Shown one piece after another: positions 36,262 to 47,344 of a stretch of 64,000 bases of DNA; position 1 is the first letter of the stretch, and the number at the start of each line of letters is the position of its first letter. The notes beneath the pieces were generated by a model. The model saw only the letters and a list, made by a program, of their open reading frames with translations, had not been told where the DNA came from and did not search any database. Source of the stretch: Pseudomonas cavernae (GTDB lineage: Bacteria > Pseudomonadota > Gammaproteobacteria > Pseudomonadales > Pseudomonadaceae); the NCBI RefSeq assembly GCF_003595175.1, contig NZ_CP032419.1:310001-374000 (forward strand), read 5' to 3'. Position numbers and translations under genes: made by a program.

Positions 36262-38097
36262 TTAGCGGTTGCGCGTCAGCAGGGCCGGCTTCTCGCCGCG
36301 CGGGCGATTGCTCTGCTCGAGTTGCTCCAACTGCTCGGGCGTCGGCAGGCGCTCGCCCTTGCGGATGATCAGCGGCTGCTTACCGCTGCTACGCGGGTCC
36401 TGAACCGCTGGCTCATGGCGCTCGCTGCGCAGCGAGTCGTCACGACGACCGCCGCCAGTGCCGCGGCCCTGACCGCTACGGCCCTGGCTCTGGCCCTGTG
36501 GGCGTTGGCCGGACTTGCCCGGTTTGTTGCCGCCCTGGGCGCCGCCCGGCCGCTGGCCCTGGCTCTGGTTACGCCCTTGCGCGGCCTGGCCCTGCCCTTG
36601 ACCCTGGCCACCGCGGCGCGGATTGCGGCCCTGGGGTTTGGGCTGCACCGGTACGTAGTCGGCGCGGTTGCCAAAGTTGTCGATTTCGTCGTCGAGGAAC
36701 TCCTCCGGGTCGCGATCCGGCGGCAGCGCCGGCGCGGCGGCTGGCTGCGCGCGCTGCGGCTGCTTGGCCTGCGTCTGAGGCTGGGCCTGGGCCTGGCCGG
36801 TGGGCTTCTGCCGACCCTTGTCCTTGCCCTTGTCCTTGCGTCCGCCCTGATGCTCGCCGGCGTTGCCGCGGGCCTTCTTCTGCTGCTCGCCGCGCGGTTG
36901 GCGCGGTTCGCGTGGCGGACGGGCCTCGGGTTTTTCCACCTCGACGGTGCTGGCGTCGAAGCCGAGCAGGTCGCCGTCGGCGATCTTCTGCTTGGTCATC
37001 CGCTCGATGCCTTTGAGCAGCTTCTCTTCGTCCGGCGCCACCAGCGAGATCGCCTCGCCGCTGCGCCCGGCACGGCCGGTGCGGCCGATGCGGTGTACGT
37101 AGTCTTCCTCGACGTTCGGCAGCTCGAAGTTGACCACATGCGGCAGCTGGTCGATATCCAGGCCGCGGGCGGCGATATCGGTGGCCACCAGGATGCGCAC
37201 CTGGTTGGCCTTGAAGTCAGCCAGCGCCTTGGTGCGCGCGTTCTGGCTCTTGTTGCCGTGGATCGCCATCGCCGGCAGGCCGTGCTTGTCGAGGTACTCG
37301 GCCAGGCGGTTGGCACCGTGCTTGGTGCGGGTGAACACCAGTACCTGCTCCCAGGCACCCTGGGTGACCAGGTGCGCGAGCAGCGCGCGCTTGTGGCTGG
37401 ATGGCAGACGGTAGACGCGTTGCTCGATGCGCTCGACCGTGGTGTTCGGCGGCGTGACTTCGATGCGCTCGGGGTTGTGCAGCAGCTTGCTGGCCAACTC
37501 GGTGATATCGCGGGAGAAGGTCGCCGAGAACAGCAGGTTCTGGCGCTGCGCCGGCAGGCGGGCGAGGACTTTCTTCACGTCGTGGATGAAGCCCATGTCG
37601 AGCATGCGGTCGGCTTCGTCGAGGACCAGGATTTCGACATGGGCGAGGTCGACCTTGCCTTGGCCGGCGAGGTCGAGCAGGCGGCCCGGGCAGGCGACGA
37701 GGATGTCGACGCCCTTGGCCAGGGCCTGGGCCTGCGGGTTCATGCCGACGCCACCGAAGACGCAGGTGCTGACCAGCGGCAGATCACGGGCGTAGACCTT
37801 GAAGCTGTCATGCACCTGGGCGGCCAGCTCGCGGGTCGGGGTCAGCACCAGCACGCGCGGCTGGCGCGGGCCGTGGCGGTGCGGCTTGTCCGGGTGACCG
37901 GCGGGGAACAGACGTTCGAGGATCGGCAGCGCGAAGCCGCCGGTTTTACCCGTACCCGTCTGGGCGGCGACCATCAGGTCGCGACCTTGCAACACGGCGG
38001 GAATGGCCCGCTGTTGCACCGGCGTGGGTTGGGTGTAGCCGGCTGCGTGCACGGCACCGACCAAAGCCTCGGAGAGACCGAGGGAGGCAAAGGACAT
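36262..38097 (-). CDS. rhlE: DEAD-box RNA helicase, RhlE-like, with a long low-complexity tail
   Basis: An ATP-dependent RNA helicase of 611 residues. The helicase core (about 1-385) shows the Q motif with TPVQQRAIP, motif I AQTGTGKT, motif [14 protein letters not shown], motif III SAT, motif [13 protein letters not shown] and motif [12 protein letters not shown]. The last ~220 residues are a basic, Gln/Gly/Arg-rich tail that is probably disordered and binds RNA. RhlE-type helicases act in ribosome assembly and RNA turnover. The paralogue cannot be named with certainty. In PAO1 mexAB-oprM lies between the YceI gene and this helicase; here they are adjacent. Confidence 0.95.
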   Translation of the reverse strand: MSFASLGLSEALVGAVHAAGYTQPTPVQQRAIPAVLQGRDLMVAAQTGTGKTGGFALPILERLFPAGHPDKPHRHGPRQPRVLVLTPTRELAAQVHDSFKVYARDLPLVSTCVFGGVGMNPQAQALAKGVDILVACPGRLLDLAGQGKVDLAHVEILVLDEADRMLDMGFIHDVKKVLARLPAQRQNLLFSATFSRDITELASKLLHNPERIEVTPPNTTVERIEQRVYRLPSSHKRALLAHLVTQGAWEQVLVFTRTKHGANRLAEYLDKHGLPAMAIHGNKSQNARTKALADFKANQVRILVATDIAARGLDIDQLPHVVNFELPNVEEDYVHRIGRTGRAGRSGEAISLVAPDEEKLLKGIERMTKQKIADGDLLGFDASTVEVEKPEARPPREPRQPRGEQQKKARGNAGEHQGGRKDKGKDKGRQKPTGQAQAQPQTQAKQPQRAQPAAAPALPPDRDPEEFLDDEIDNFGNRADYVPVQPKPQGRNPRRGGQGQGQGQAAQGRNQSQGQRPGGAQGGNKPGKSGQRPQGQSQGRSGQGRGTGGGRRDDSLRSERHEPAVQDPRSSGKQPLIIRKGERLPTPEQLEQLEQSNRPRGEKPALLTRNR

Positions 38098-38315
38098 GAG
38101 TAATCCTGTCTAGTTAGGGCGTGGCCCGGGGATCTTGGCCAGACTTGAAACACGCTTGGGGCGTGGTCCCGTCCGGTCCTGCTGGGCCTCTGCGGGCCGA
38201 GTGTCCGGGCGAAAGCCTGGCGGGGAAGCCGGAGTATAACAAAACCTGGCGGTTGTGCGTTTTTTCACCGGCCGACGGTAAATCTCAGCAGGAAGAAGCA
38301 GTTGTCTTGTCTTCA
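38098..38315. other. Intergenic leader of the helicase gene
   Basis: About 220 bp upstream of the helicase start, with no convincing open frame. DEAD-box helicase genes often have long leaders; no specific regulatory element could be named. Confidence 0.4.
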
Positions 38316-38457
38316 GAATCTGTTCAGGAGTGAGCGAGCTAAGGTCAGGCAAGGCGAAAATGGCCGAGGGAGCGGAGTTTACAATTGTAAATGAGCATCC
38401 CGAGGCCATTTTCAACGCCGTATGACCGACGCGCAGCCGCTCCTGAGCAGATTCTCA
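38316..38457. repeat. Dispersed element with terminal inverted repeats, copy A
   Basis: A palindromic element of about 140 bp. The ends AATCTGTTCAGGAGTG (38317-38332) and the inverted counterpart near 38441-38456 match at about 14 of 16 positions. The core carries ATGCTCATTTACAA in reverse orientation flanked by nested self-complementary arms. The inner ~100 bp are clearly similar to copy B at 42806-42951. The outermost bases overlap the metF stop region. Confidence 0.75.
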
Positions 38458-39300
38458 GCGCGGCAGCTTGAGGTTGTTCCAGATTGCCAGGCTGGGTTCG
38501 GCCTGGTTTAGGGTATAGAAGTGCAGCCCCGGCGCACCGCCCTGCAACAGGCGTTCGCACATCTCGCTGATCACCTGCTCGCCGTAGGCCTGAATGCTGG
38601 CGATGTCGTCGCCATAGGCCTCCAGCTGCTTGCGGATCCAGCGCGGGATTTCCGCGCCGCAGGCGTCGGAGAAGCGCGCCAGCTTGCTGTAGTTGGTGAT
38701 CGGCATGATCCCCGGCACCACCGGCATGTCCACGCCGAGCTTCTGCACCCGATCGACGAAGTAGAAGTAGCTGTCGGCGTTGAAGAAGTACTGGGTGATC
38801 GCGCTGTCGGCGCCGGCCTTGGCCTTACGCACGAAGTTGCTCAAGTCGTCCTCGAAGCTGCGCGCCTGCGGATGCATCTCCGGATAGGCGGCGATCTCGA
38901 TGTGGAAATGCTCGCCGGTTTCGGCGCGGATGAACTCGACCAGCTCGTTGGCGTAGCGCAGCTCGCCGCTGGCCATGCCCATGCCCGACGGCAAGTCGCC
39001 GCGCAGGGCGACGATGCGCTGGATCCCGGCTTCGCGATATTGGTTCAGCAGGTCGCGCAGGTCGTCCTTGCTGTCACCGACGCAGGACAGGTGCGGCGCG
39101 GTCGCCACGCCGACGTCGCCGTTCAGCTGCAACACGGTGTGCAGGGTACGGTCGCGGGTCGAGCCGCCGGCACCATAGGTGCAGGAGAAAAAATCGGGGT
39201 TGTAGGCAGCCAGCTGGCGCGCGGTGGCCAGCAGTTTTTCGTGCCCGGCTTCGGTCTTGGCGGGGAAGAACTCGAAGCTGTAGCGGCGTTCTTGGCTCAT
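38455..39300 (-). CDS. metF: 5,10-methylenetetrahydrofolate reductase
   Basis: Reduces methylene-tetrahydrofolate to 5-methyltetrahydrofolate for methionine synthesis. The 281-residue FAD-dependent TIM barrel begins RYSFEFFPAKTEAGHEKL with the catalytic Glu in the FEFFPAK strand, and contains the family segments CTYGAGGSTRD and ITQYFFNADSYFYFVD. It is downstream of ahcY on the same strand, with a 118-bp gap filled by a hairpin repeat, so both methyl-cycle genes may share the riboswitch-controlled transcript. Confidence 0.96.
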   Translation of the reverse strand: MSQERRYSFEFFPAKTEAGHEKLLATARQLAAYNPDFFSCTYGAGGSTRDRTLHTVLQLNGDVGVATAPHLSCVGDSKDDLRDLLNQYREAGIQRIVALRGDLPSGMGMASGELRYANELVEFIRAETGEHFHIEIAAYPEMHPQARSFEDDLSNFVRKAKAGADSAITQYFFNADSYFYFVDRVQKLGVDMPVVPGIMPITNYSKLARFSDACGAEIPRWIRKQLEAYGDDIASIQAYGEQVISEMCERLLQGGAPGLHFYTLNQAEPSLAIWNNLKLPR

Positions 39301-39311
39301 AGCTTGATTCC

Positions 39312-39394
39312 GTAGGGTGGGTTAGCCGAAGGCGTAACCCACCGTTTGAGTGGTGGCGCGGGTGGGTTACGCCGCTGCGCGGCTAACCCACCCG
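39312..39394. repeat. GTAGGGTGGGTTA-type inverted repeat
   Basis: GTAGGGTGGGTTAGCCG on the left is mirrored by GGCTAACCCACCC on the right, with a nested pair TAACCCACC / GGTGGGTTA between them. It lies between metF and ahcY and could fold in the transcript. Confidence 0.75.
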
Positions 39395-39418
39395 ACGGGC
39401 TTACGGTTCGGCGCTTCC

Positions 39419-40828
39419 TTAGTAGCGGTAGGCGTCCGGCTTGAATGGGCCGGCCACGGTGACGCCGATGTACTCGGCCTGCTTGCCGGTCAGCTGGGTG
39501 ACCACGCCACCGAAGCCCTTGACCATCTCCAGCGCCACTTCTTCGTCGAGTTTCTTCGGCAGCACTTCCACGGACAGTTTGGCGGCCTTGGCGGCAGCCG
39601 GCAGGTCGGCGAACTTAGCACCGTACAGGTGGATCTGCGCCAGTACCTGGTTGGCGAACGAGCCGTCCATGATTCGGCTCGGGTGGCCGGTGGCGTTGCC
39701 CAGGTTCACCAGACGGCCTTCGGCGAGCAGGATCAGGTAGTCGTCGTTGTGCGGATCGAAGCCGTCCTTGCCGGTGCGATGGATCTTGTGCACCTGCGGC
39801 TTGACCTCTTCCCAGGCCCAGGTCTTGCGCATGAAGGCGGTATCAATTTCATTGTCGAAGTGACCGATGTTGCACACCACGGCGCGCTTCTTCAGTGCCT
39901 TGAGCATGCCGGCGTCGCAGACGTTGACGTTACCGGTGGTGGTGACGATCAGGTCGATCTTGCCGAGCAGGGCGGCGTCGACGCTGGCTTCGCTGCCGTC
40001 GTTGAGGCCGTTGTTGTACGGCGAGACGACTTCGAAGCCGTCCATGCACGCCTGCATGGCGCAGATCGGGTCGACTTCGGAAACCTTGACGATCATGCCT
40101 TCCTGGCGCAGGGACTGGGCCGAGCCCTTGCCCACGTCGCCGTAGCCGATCACCAGCGCCTGCTTGCCGGACAGCAGGTGGTCGGTGCCGCGCTTGATGG
40201 CGTCGTTCAGGCTGTGGCGGCAGCCGTATTTGTTGTCGTTCTTGCTCTTGGTCACCGAGTCGTTGACGTTGACCGCCGGGACTTTCAGGGTGCCGGCCTT
40301 GAGCATGTCGAGCAGGCGGTGCACGCCGGTGGTGGTTTCTTCGGTGATGCCGTGGATCTTGTCGAGCATCGCCGGGTATTTCTTGTGCAGGATCTCGGTC
40401 AGGTCGCCGCCGTCGTCGAGCACCATGTTGGCATCCCACGGCTGGCCGTCCTTGAGGATGGTCTGCTCGATGCACCACTCGTACTCTTGCTCGGTCTCGC
40501 CTTTCCAGGCGAATACCGGGATACCGGCGGCGGCGATGGCGGCGGCGGCCTGGTCCTGAGTCGAGAAGATGTTGCAGGACGACCAGCGCACTTCGGCGCC
40601 GAGGGCGATCAGGGTTTCGATCAGCACGCCGGTCTGGATGGTCATGTGGATGCAGCCGAGGATCTTCGCGCCGCGCAAAGGCTGTTCGCCGGCATATTTA
40701 CGGCGCAGGCCCATCAGGGCGGGCATTTCCGACTCGGCGATGATCAGCTCGCGGCGGCCCCAGGCGGCCAGGGAAATGTCGGCGACCTTGTAGTCGGTGA
40801 AACCGCCAGGCGTCAGTACAGCGCTCAT
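39419..40828 (-). CDS. ahcY: S-adenosylhomocysteine hydrolase
   Basis: Splits S-adenosylhomocysteine into adenosine and homocysteine, removing the product inhibitor of methyltransferases. The 469-residue protein is standard for the NAD-dependent enzyme. The NAD loop is [16 protein letters not shown] (about 235-250), the substrate segments include [16 protein letters not shown], and the C-terminus ends KPDAYRY. The ATG at 40828 is set by the conserved [18 protein letters not shown] start. An SAH riboswitch lies 30 nt upstream, giving direct feed-forward induction by the substrate. metF follows. Confidence 0.98.
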   Translation of the reverse strand: MSAVLTPGGFTDYKVADISLAAWGRRELIIAESEMPALMGLRRKYAGEQPLRGAKILGCIHMTIQTGVLIETLIALGAEVRWSSCNIFSTQDQAAAAIAAAGIPVFAWKGETEQEYEWCIEQTILKDGQPWDANMVLDDGGDLTEILHKKYPAMLDKIHGITEETTTGVHRLLDMLKAGTLKVPAVNVNDSVTKSKNDNKYGCRHSLNDAIKRGTDHLLSGKQALVIGYGDVGKGSAQSLRQEGMIVKVSEVDPICAMQACMDGFEVVSPYNNGLNDGSEASVDAALLGKIDLIVTTTGNVNVCDAGMLKALKKRAVVCNIGHFDNEIDTAFMRKTWAWEEVKPQVHKIHRTGKDGFDPHNDDYLILLAEGRLVNLGNATGHPSRIMDGSFANQVLAQIHLYGAKFADLPAAAKAAKLSVEVLPKKLDEEVALEMVKGFGGVVTQLTGKQAEYIGVTVAGPFKPDAYRY

Positions 40829-40857
40829 GAAATGAGTTCTCCATTCGTTGTCTGCGA

Positions 40858-40945
40858 ATGGGCGCCGTTGATGCGTTTGGTTAACGCCCCATCCGAGCCT
40901 GACAAGCCGGATCATCACGGCCTGCTGCAGCGCCCCTCGGATGGG
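40858..40945 (-). promoter_or_regulatory. S-adenosylhomocysteine (SAH) riboswitch
   Basis: On the leftward strand the ahcY leader holds the SAH riboswitch pattern. P1 is a perfect 9-bp helix, CCATCCGAG (40944-40936) with CTCGGATGG (40897-40889). The conserved GAGGGGCGCTGCAG follows the first P1 arm and TCAGGCTCGG precedes the second. AACGGCGCCC near the 3' end provides GCGCCC to pair with GGGCGC in the first half, forming the pseudoknot. The element ends about 30 nt before the ahcY start. Members of this class bind SAH and turn ahcY on. Confidence 0.93.
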
Positions 40946-40953
40946 TGGCGGGC

Positions 40954-40976
40954 GCGACCGGAGCGGAGCCGGTCGC
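40954..40976. repeat. Strong hairpin just upstream of the SAH riboswitch
   Basis: Arms GCGACCGG and CCGGTCGC, with further complementarity inside, form a very stable stem 9 nt from the riboswitch. There is no T-run, so it is not a classical terminator. Confidence 0.6.
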
Positions 40977-41127
40977 GTGAAGCCTGGCGATTATAGCGAG
41001 GCCGGGCGCCTTGCCCAAGGCTTTCCGTCGCGTGCCGGGCTGTCTATCGGGGCGATTGATAAGCCTGCGGCGACAGCAGCGCCACGGCTCTGCGATCATC
41101 CCGGCGTCCTAGACCAATGGAGCGCGT

Positions 41128-41517
41128 ATGAACTTCCACACTCGCAAGTGGGTCAAGCCCGAAGACCTCAACCCCAACGGCAGCTTATTTGGCGGCAGTC
41201 TGCTGAAGTGGATCGACGAGGAGGCGGCGATCTACGCCATCGTCCAGCTCGGCAACCAGAAGGTGGTGACCAAGTTCATCTCCGAGATCAACTTCGTCAG
41301 CTCGGCACGCCAGGGCGACATCATCGAGCTGGGCATTACCGCCAGCGAGTTCGGCCGCACCTCGATCACCCTGACCTGCGAAGTGCGCAACAAGATCACC
41401 CGCAAGAGCATCCTCACCATCGACCGCATGGTGTTCGTCAACCTCGGCGTGGATGGTCTGCCGGCGCCGCATGGCAAGACCGAGATCACCTATATCAAGG
41501 ACCAGTTCAAAGAATAG
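41128..41517 (+). CDS. Acyl-CoA thioesterase, hotdog fold (YciA-like)
   Basis: A 129-residue single hotdog domain. NPNGSLFGGSLLKWIDEEAAIYA (about 15-37) is the characteristic helix with the catalytic Asp/Glu region. KFISEINFVSSARQGDIIEL contains the second conserved strand. Members hydrolyse a broad range of acyl-CoAs in the cytosol. It diverges from ahcY with a 299-bp gap mostly occupied by the riboswitch. Confidence 0.88.
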   Translation: MNFHTRKWVKPEDLNPNGSLFGGSLLKWIDEEAAIYAIVQLGNQKVVTKFISEINFVSSARQGDIIELGITASEFGRTSITLTCEVRNKITRKSILTIDRMVFVNLGVDGLPAPHGKTEITYIKDQFKE

Positions 41518-41576
41518 GCCGCGCACTGGCCCGGGTGCCGGTCGTCCGGGCGAGCCGGGCTTCCGGTACCCGCGGC

Positions 41577-41972
41577 TCAGCGTTGCAGGTCCTGCTCCGT
41601 CGCGCGCAGTTCGGCACGGGCCTCGGCCAGCTTGGCCTGGCGCCTGGCGATCTTCTCCGGGTCGCCCTTGGCCTTGGCTTCGCTGAGGTCGGCCTCGCGT
41701 TGGCTGACTTCCGCCCGGTACTTGGCCACCTTGGCCTCGCGGTCTCTTTGCAGGCCGGCATCGCTGCAGTGGGCCGTCACTTCGGCCAGTGCCTTTTCCA
41801 GACCCGCCTGTTGGGCGCTGTTGCCAGCGGATCTGGCGACTTCGATGCGCTGCTCCAGGGCCTGGCGCTTGGCTGCGCAACCGCCAGGAGCGTCGTCGGC
41901 GGCCAGGGCCGGATTGGCCGGCACGATGCCGGCGAGAAGGGTGGCAAGGGGCAAGGTAAACAGTCTGTTCAT
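41577..41972 (-). CDS. DUF1090 (YqjC-like) periplasmic protein
   Basis: A 131-residue secreted protein with a signal peptide (about 1-24, ending PALA). The mature part is almost entirely helical with heptad-like Ala/Glu/Lys/Arg content, and has two cysteines, in GGCAAKRQAL and TAHCSDAGL, that could form a disulfide. The pattern CAAKRQALEQRIEVA fits the DUF1090 family, of unknown function. The opposite strand is open but shows no recognisable protein. Confidence 0.85.
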   Translation of the reverse strand: MNRLFTLPLATLLAGIVPANPALAADDAPGGCAAKRQALEQRIEVARSAGNSAQQAGLEKALAEVTAHCSDAGLQRDREAKVAKYRAEVSQREADLSEAKAKGDPEKIARRQAKLAEARAELRATEQDLQR

Positions 41973-42142
41973 CGGTTTTTTCCTCCAGTCTCGATGGCCC
42001 TATTGTGTCTGGAAGCGCGAGTTGGCGCGCCGCGGATCGCCCTTTCATTGATCTGCGGCAAACTGTCACCAGGCTTGGTATTTGCCGGACAGGTGGGGAT
42101 ACTGTCGCCCGCCGTTTTGCCGTCGACGTTCCGAGGTTGCCC

Positions 42143-42586
42143 GTGAAGAGCCGTATTGCCGTCCTGCTGACCTGCCTGCTGCTGAGTGCCTGCGGGAAGA
42201 TCGACCCGAATTCGCCGCTCGGCCAGCGCAAGGCGATCTTCAAGCAGATGCTTAATACCAGCGAGGATCTCGGCGGCATGCTGCGCGGGCGCATTCCCTT
42301 CGACGGCCAGCGCTTCGCCACCGGCGCGGCGCAGCTGGATCAACTGGCGCGCCAGCCCTGGCAGCACTTCCCGCAGATCAAGGACGACGAGCGCAGCACC
42401 GCCAAGGATGAGGTTTGGCAGCGCCAGGAGCGCTTCCAGCAGCTGGCGCGCCAGTTGGAGGCGGCGACCGCCACGCTGGTCGCCGCCACCACCCAGCAGC
42501 CGCTGGCGCCGGCCGCGGTGGAGGCACCGGTGCAGAAGGTGGAAGACAGCTGCGAAGCCTGCCACCAGGAATTCCGCGCCTTCTGA
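42143..42586 (+). CDS. Cytochrome c'-like lipoprotein with C-terminal CxxCH
   Basis: A 147-residue lipoprotein. The signal peptide ends LLLSACGK, so Cys17 would be lipidated. The mature part is helical and ends SCEACHQEFRAF, with a CxxCH haem-binding site close to the C-terminus as in class II c-type cytochromes (c' / c556). It may carry electrons at the inner face of the outer membrane. The start is a GTG at 42143 with GAGG upstream, giving a proper lipoprotein leader; there is no suitable ATG. Confidence 0.8.
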   Translation: MKSRIAVLLTCLLLSACGKIDPNSPLGQRKAIFKQMLNTSEDLGGMLRGRIPFDGQRFATGAAQLDQLARQPWQHFPQIKDDERSTAKDEVWQRQERFQQLARQLEAATATLVAATTQQPLAPAAVEAPVQKVEDSCEACHQEFRAF

Positions 42587-42676
42587 TTTGGAGTCGGCGG
42601 ACCGGCAAGTTTGCCTCTTGCCGAGCCACCCCTAGTGCCTGTTCAAAGTCTCGCGATTCGAAAGTCGGCGCTGGCC

Positions 42677-42758
42677 GTCGGTGGAAAATGCTTCGCAGTT
42701 TTCCACCCTACGCGGACTGGCAGGCTGGGTAGGGTGGATAACGCTTTGCTTATCCACC
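42677..42758. repeat. Two small GGTGGA-type inverted repeats
   Basis: GGTGGAAAATGC and the inverted GCAGTTTTCCACC form one hairpin (42681-42707). GGTGGATAACGC with GCTTATCCACC forms a second (42734-42758). Both resemble the repeats at 44740 and 39312. Confidence 0.65.
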
Positions 42759-42805
42759 ATCACGCCGATAGCCAATGCTCACGGGCGAGACCTTGAGCAG
42801 TTTCT

Positions 42806-44893
<2,088 letters not shown>

Positions 44894-44925
44894 AAAGCCC
44901 CGCACTGGGCGGGGCTTCTTGTTTT
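44894..44925 (-). terminator. Terminator of metK
   Basis: AAGCCCCGC and GCGGGGCTT arms close to the metK stop, with an A-run on the plus strand that reads as U-rich for the leftward transcript. Confidence 0.8.
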
Positions 44926-44935
44926 CACTGGGGCC

Positions 44936-46126
<1,191 letters not shown>

Positions 46127-46143
46127 CAATCGGTTCCTAATTT

Positions 46144-47145
46144 TTACCGGTGGGTGAGGTTGCTTCGGGAATCCGGTTTGGCGAAGTGCCGCACCTGAAT
46201 TTGAAAGCCGTTCTTCAAGCCAATATAGAGGCTCTCGCCGGGCGCAAGCCCCGCGGCGGCGGCCCAGCGGGCCAGGTCGTCCTGTTCGAAGCCCAGCCAG
46301 AGATCGCCGCAGGCCTCCCTGGCCCAGCTCTGGTTGTGGCTGCACAGCTCGGTGATCAGCAGGCTGCCGCCGCTTTTCACCAGGCCGGCCAGTTGCTGCA
46401 GGGCCTCGGCCGGGGTGGCGAAATGGTGCAGGACCATGTTCAGCACCACGCAGTCGGCGGCCTGTTGCGCATCGTTGAGGGCATCGGCGAGGCGCAGCTC
46501 GACATTGCCCAGACCTTCCTGTGCGCAGCGCAGGCGCGCCAGTTCGAGCATCGCCGGGCTGTTGTCCAGGGCGATGACCCGCCTGAAGCGGCGTGCCAGC
46601 TCGGGGAGGAAACCGCCGTCGCCGGGGCCGACTTCCAGCGCCGTGGCGGCGGCCGGGAAGCTCAGGGCATCGAGCAGGGCCAGCACGCTGTCGCGGTATT
46701 GCGCCAGGCCGGCGATCAGATCCTGCTGGGCGCGGAATTTTTCCACCGTCCTGGCGAAGAAATCCTCGCTGGCCGCGGCGCGCTGGCCGTGCACCGCGGC
46801 GATGCGTGCCTGCACCTCGGCCGGCAGGTTCAGCTCATCGACCTCCTCCAGCAGCGCGGCATGCAGGCGGCCACCGAACAGCTCGCCCTGCGGCAGGGCG
46901 CGGCGATAGAAGATCGCGTTGCCTTCGCGGCGCGTCGCCACCAGCCCGGCCTGGGCCAGGACCTTGAGGTGGTGGCTCATGCCCGACTGGCCGGTGGCGA
47001 AGATCTGCGCCAGTTCCAGCACGCCGAAGGAATCGTTGCTCAGCGCACGCAGCACATTGAGGCGCAGCGGATCGCCACCGGCCTTGCACAGGGCGGCCAG
47101 CTCGTCGCAGGCGTCGTGGCGGATCAGGGGCGCGCGCAGGTTCAT
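46144..47145 (-). CDS. ArsR-family regulator fused to a SAM-dependent methyltransferase domain (SahR-like)
   Basis: A 333-residue two-domain protein. The N-terminal winged helix (about 10-95) has the ArsR/SmtB recognition helix in [24 protein letters not shown] and no obvious metal-binding cysteines. The C-terminal class I methyltransferase domain (about 145-310) has the SAM loop [16 protein letters not shown] and [16 protein letters not shown]. Proteins with this fusion next to methionine-cycle genes include SahR, which senses S-adenosylhomocysteine. The equivalence is inferred from architecture, the metK neighbour and a 24-bp palindrome 42 bp upstream; catalytic activity of the methyltransferase part is not shown. 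Confidence 0.85.
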   Translation of the reverse strand: MNLRAPLIRHDACDELAALCKAGGDPLRLNVLRALSNDSFGVLELAQIFATGQSGMSHHLKVLAQAGLVATRREGNAIFYRRALPQGELFGGRLHAALLEEVDELNLPAEVQARIAAVHGQRAAASEDFFARTVEKFRAQQDLIAGLAQYRDSVLALLDALSFPAAATALEVGPGDGGFLPELARRFRRVIALDNSPAMLELARLRCAQEGLGNVELRLADALNDAQQAADCVVLNMVLHHFATPAEALQQLAGLVKSGGSLLITELCSHNQSWAREACGDLWLGFEQDDLARWAAAAGLAPGESLYIGLKNGFQIQVRHFAKPDSRSNLTHR

Positions 47146-47186
47146 AGGTGGCGCAGTCTAGTCGGCTATTTTTTATCCAGCAATAG

Positions 47187-47210
47187 CAATATCAAAAAGT
47201 TTTGATATTG
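47187..47210. promoter_or_regulatory. Palindromic operator candidate for the ArsR/SahR-like regulator
   Basis: A perfect 24-bp palindrome, half-sites CAATATCAAAA (47187-47197) and TTTTGATATTG (47200-47210) around AG. It lies 41 nt upstream of the regulator gene, in the divergent gap with tktA. Its size, symmetry and AT-richness fit an ArsR-type dimer site. Confidence 0.7.
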
Positions 47211-47344
47211 GCTGCGAGGCTTGCGCGATGGCGGCGGAGCGGGCCGGTGTTTTGCAGCTTTCGTCGTTCCGTGATTGCCCCGGGCAGCTTGGCTGGGCGA
47301 AAATAGCCCCCTTTTTTCTGTTCAGCAGTCCCAGGAGATCAGCG

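Noticed and set aside
38345..38560. Small open frames containing GMLIYNCKLRSLGHF-like residues, also at 42681-42884
   Set aside because: The shared residues come from the palindromic repeat elements read in chance frames, not from a protein family.
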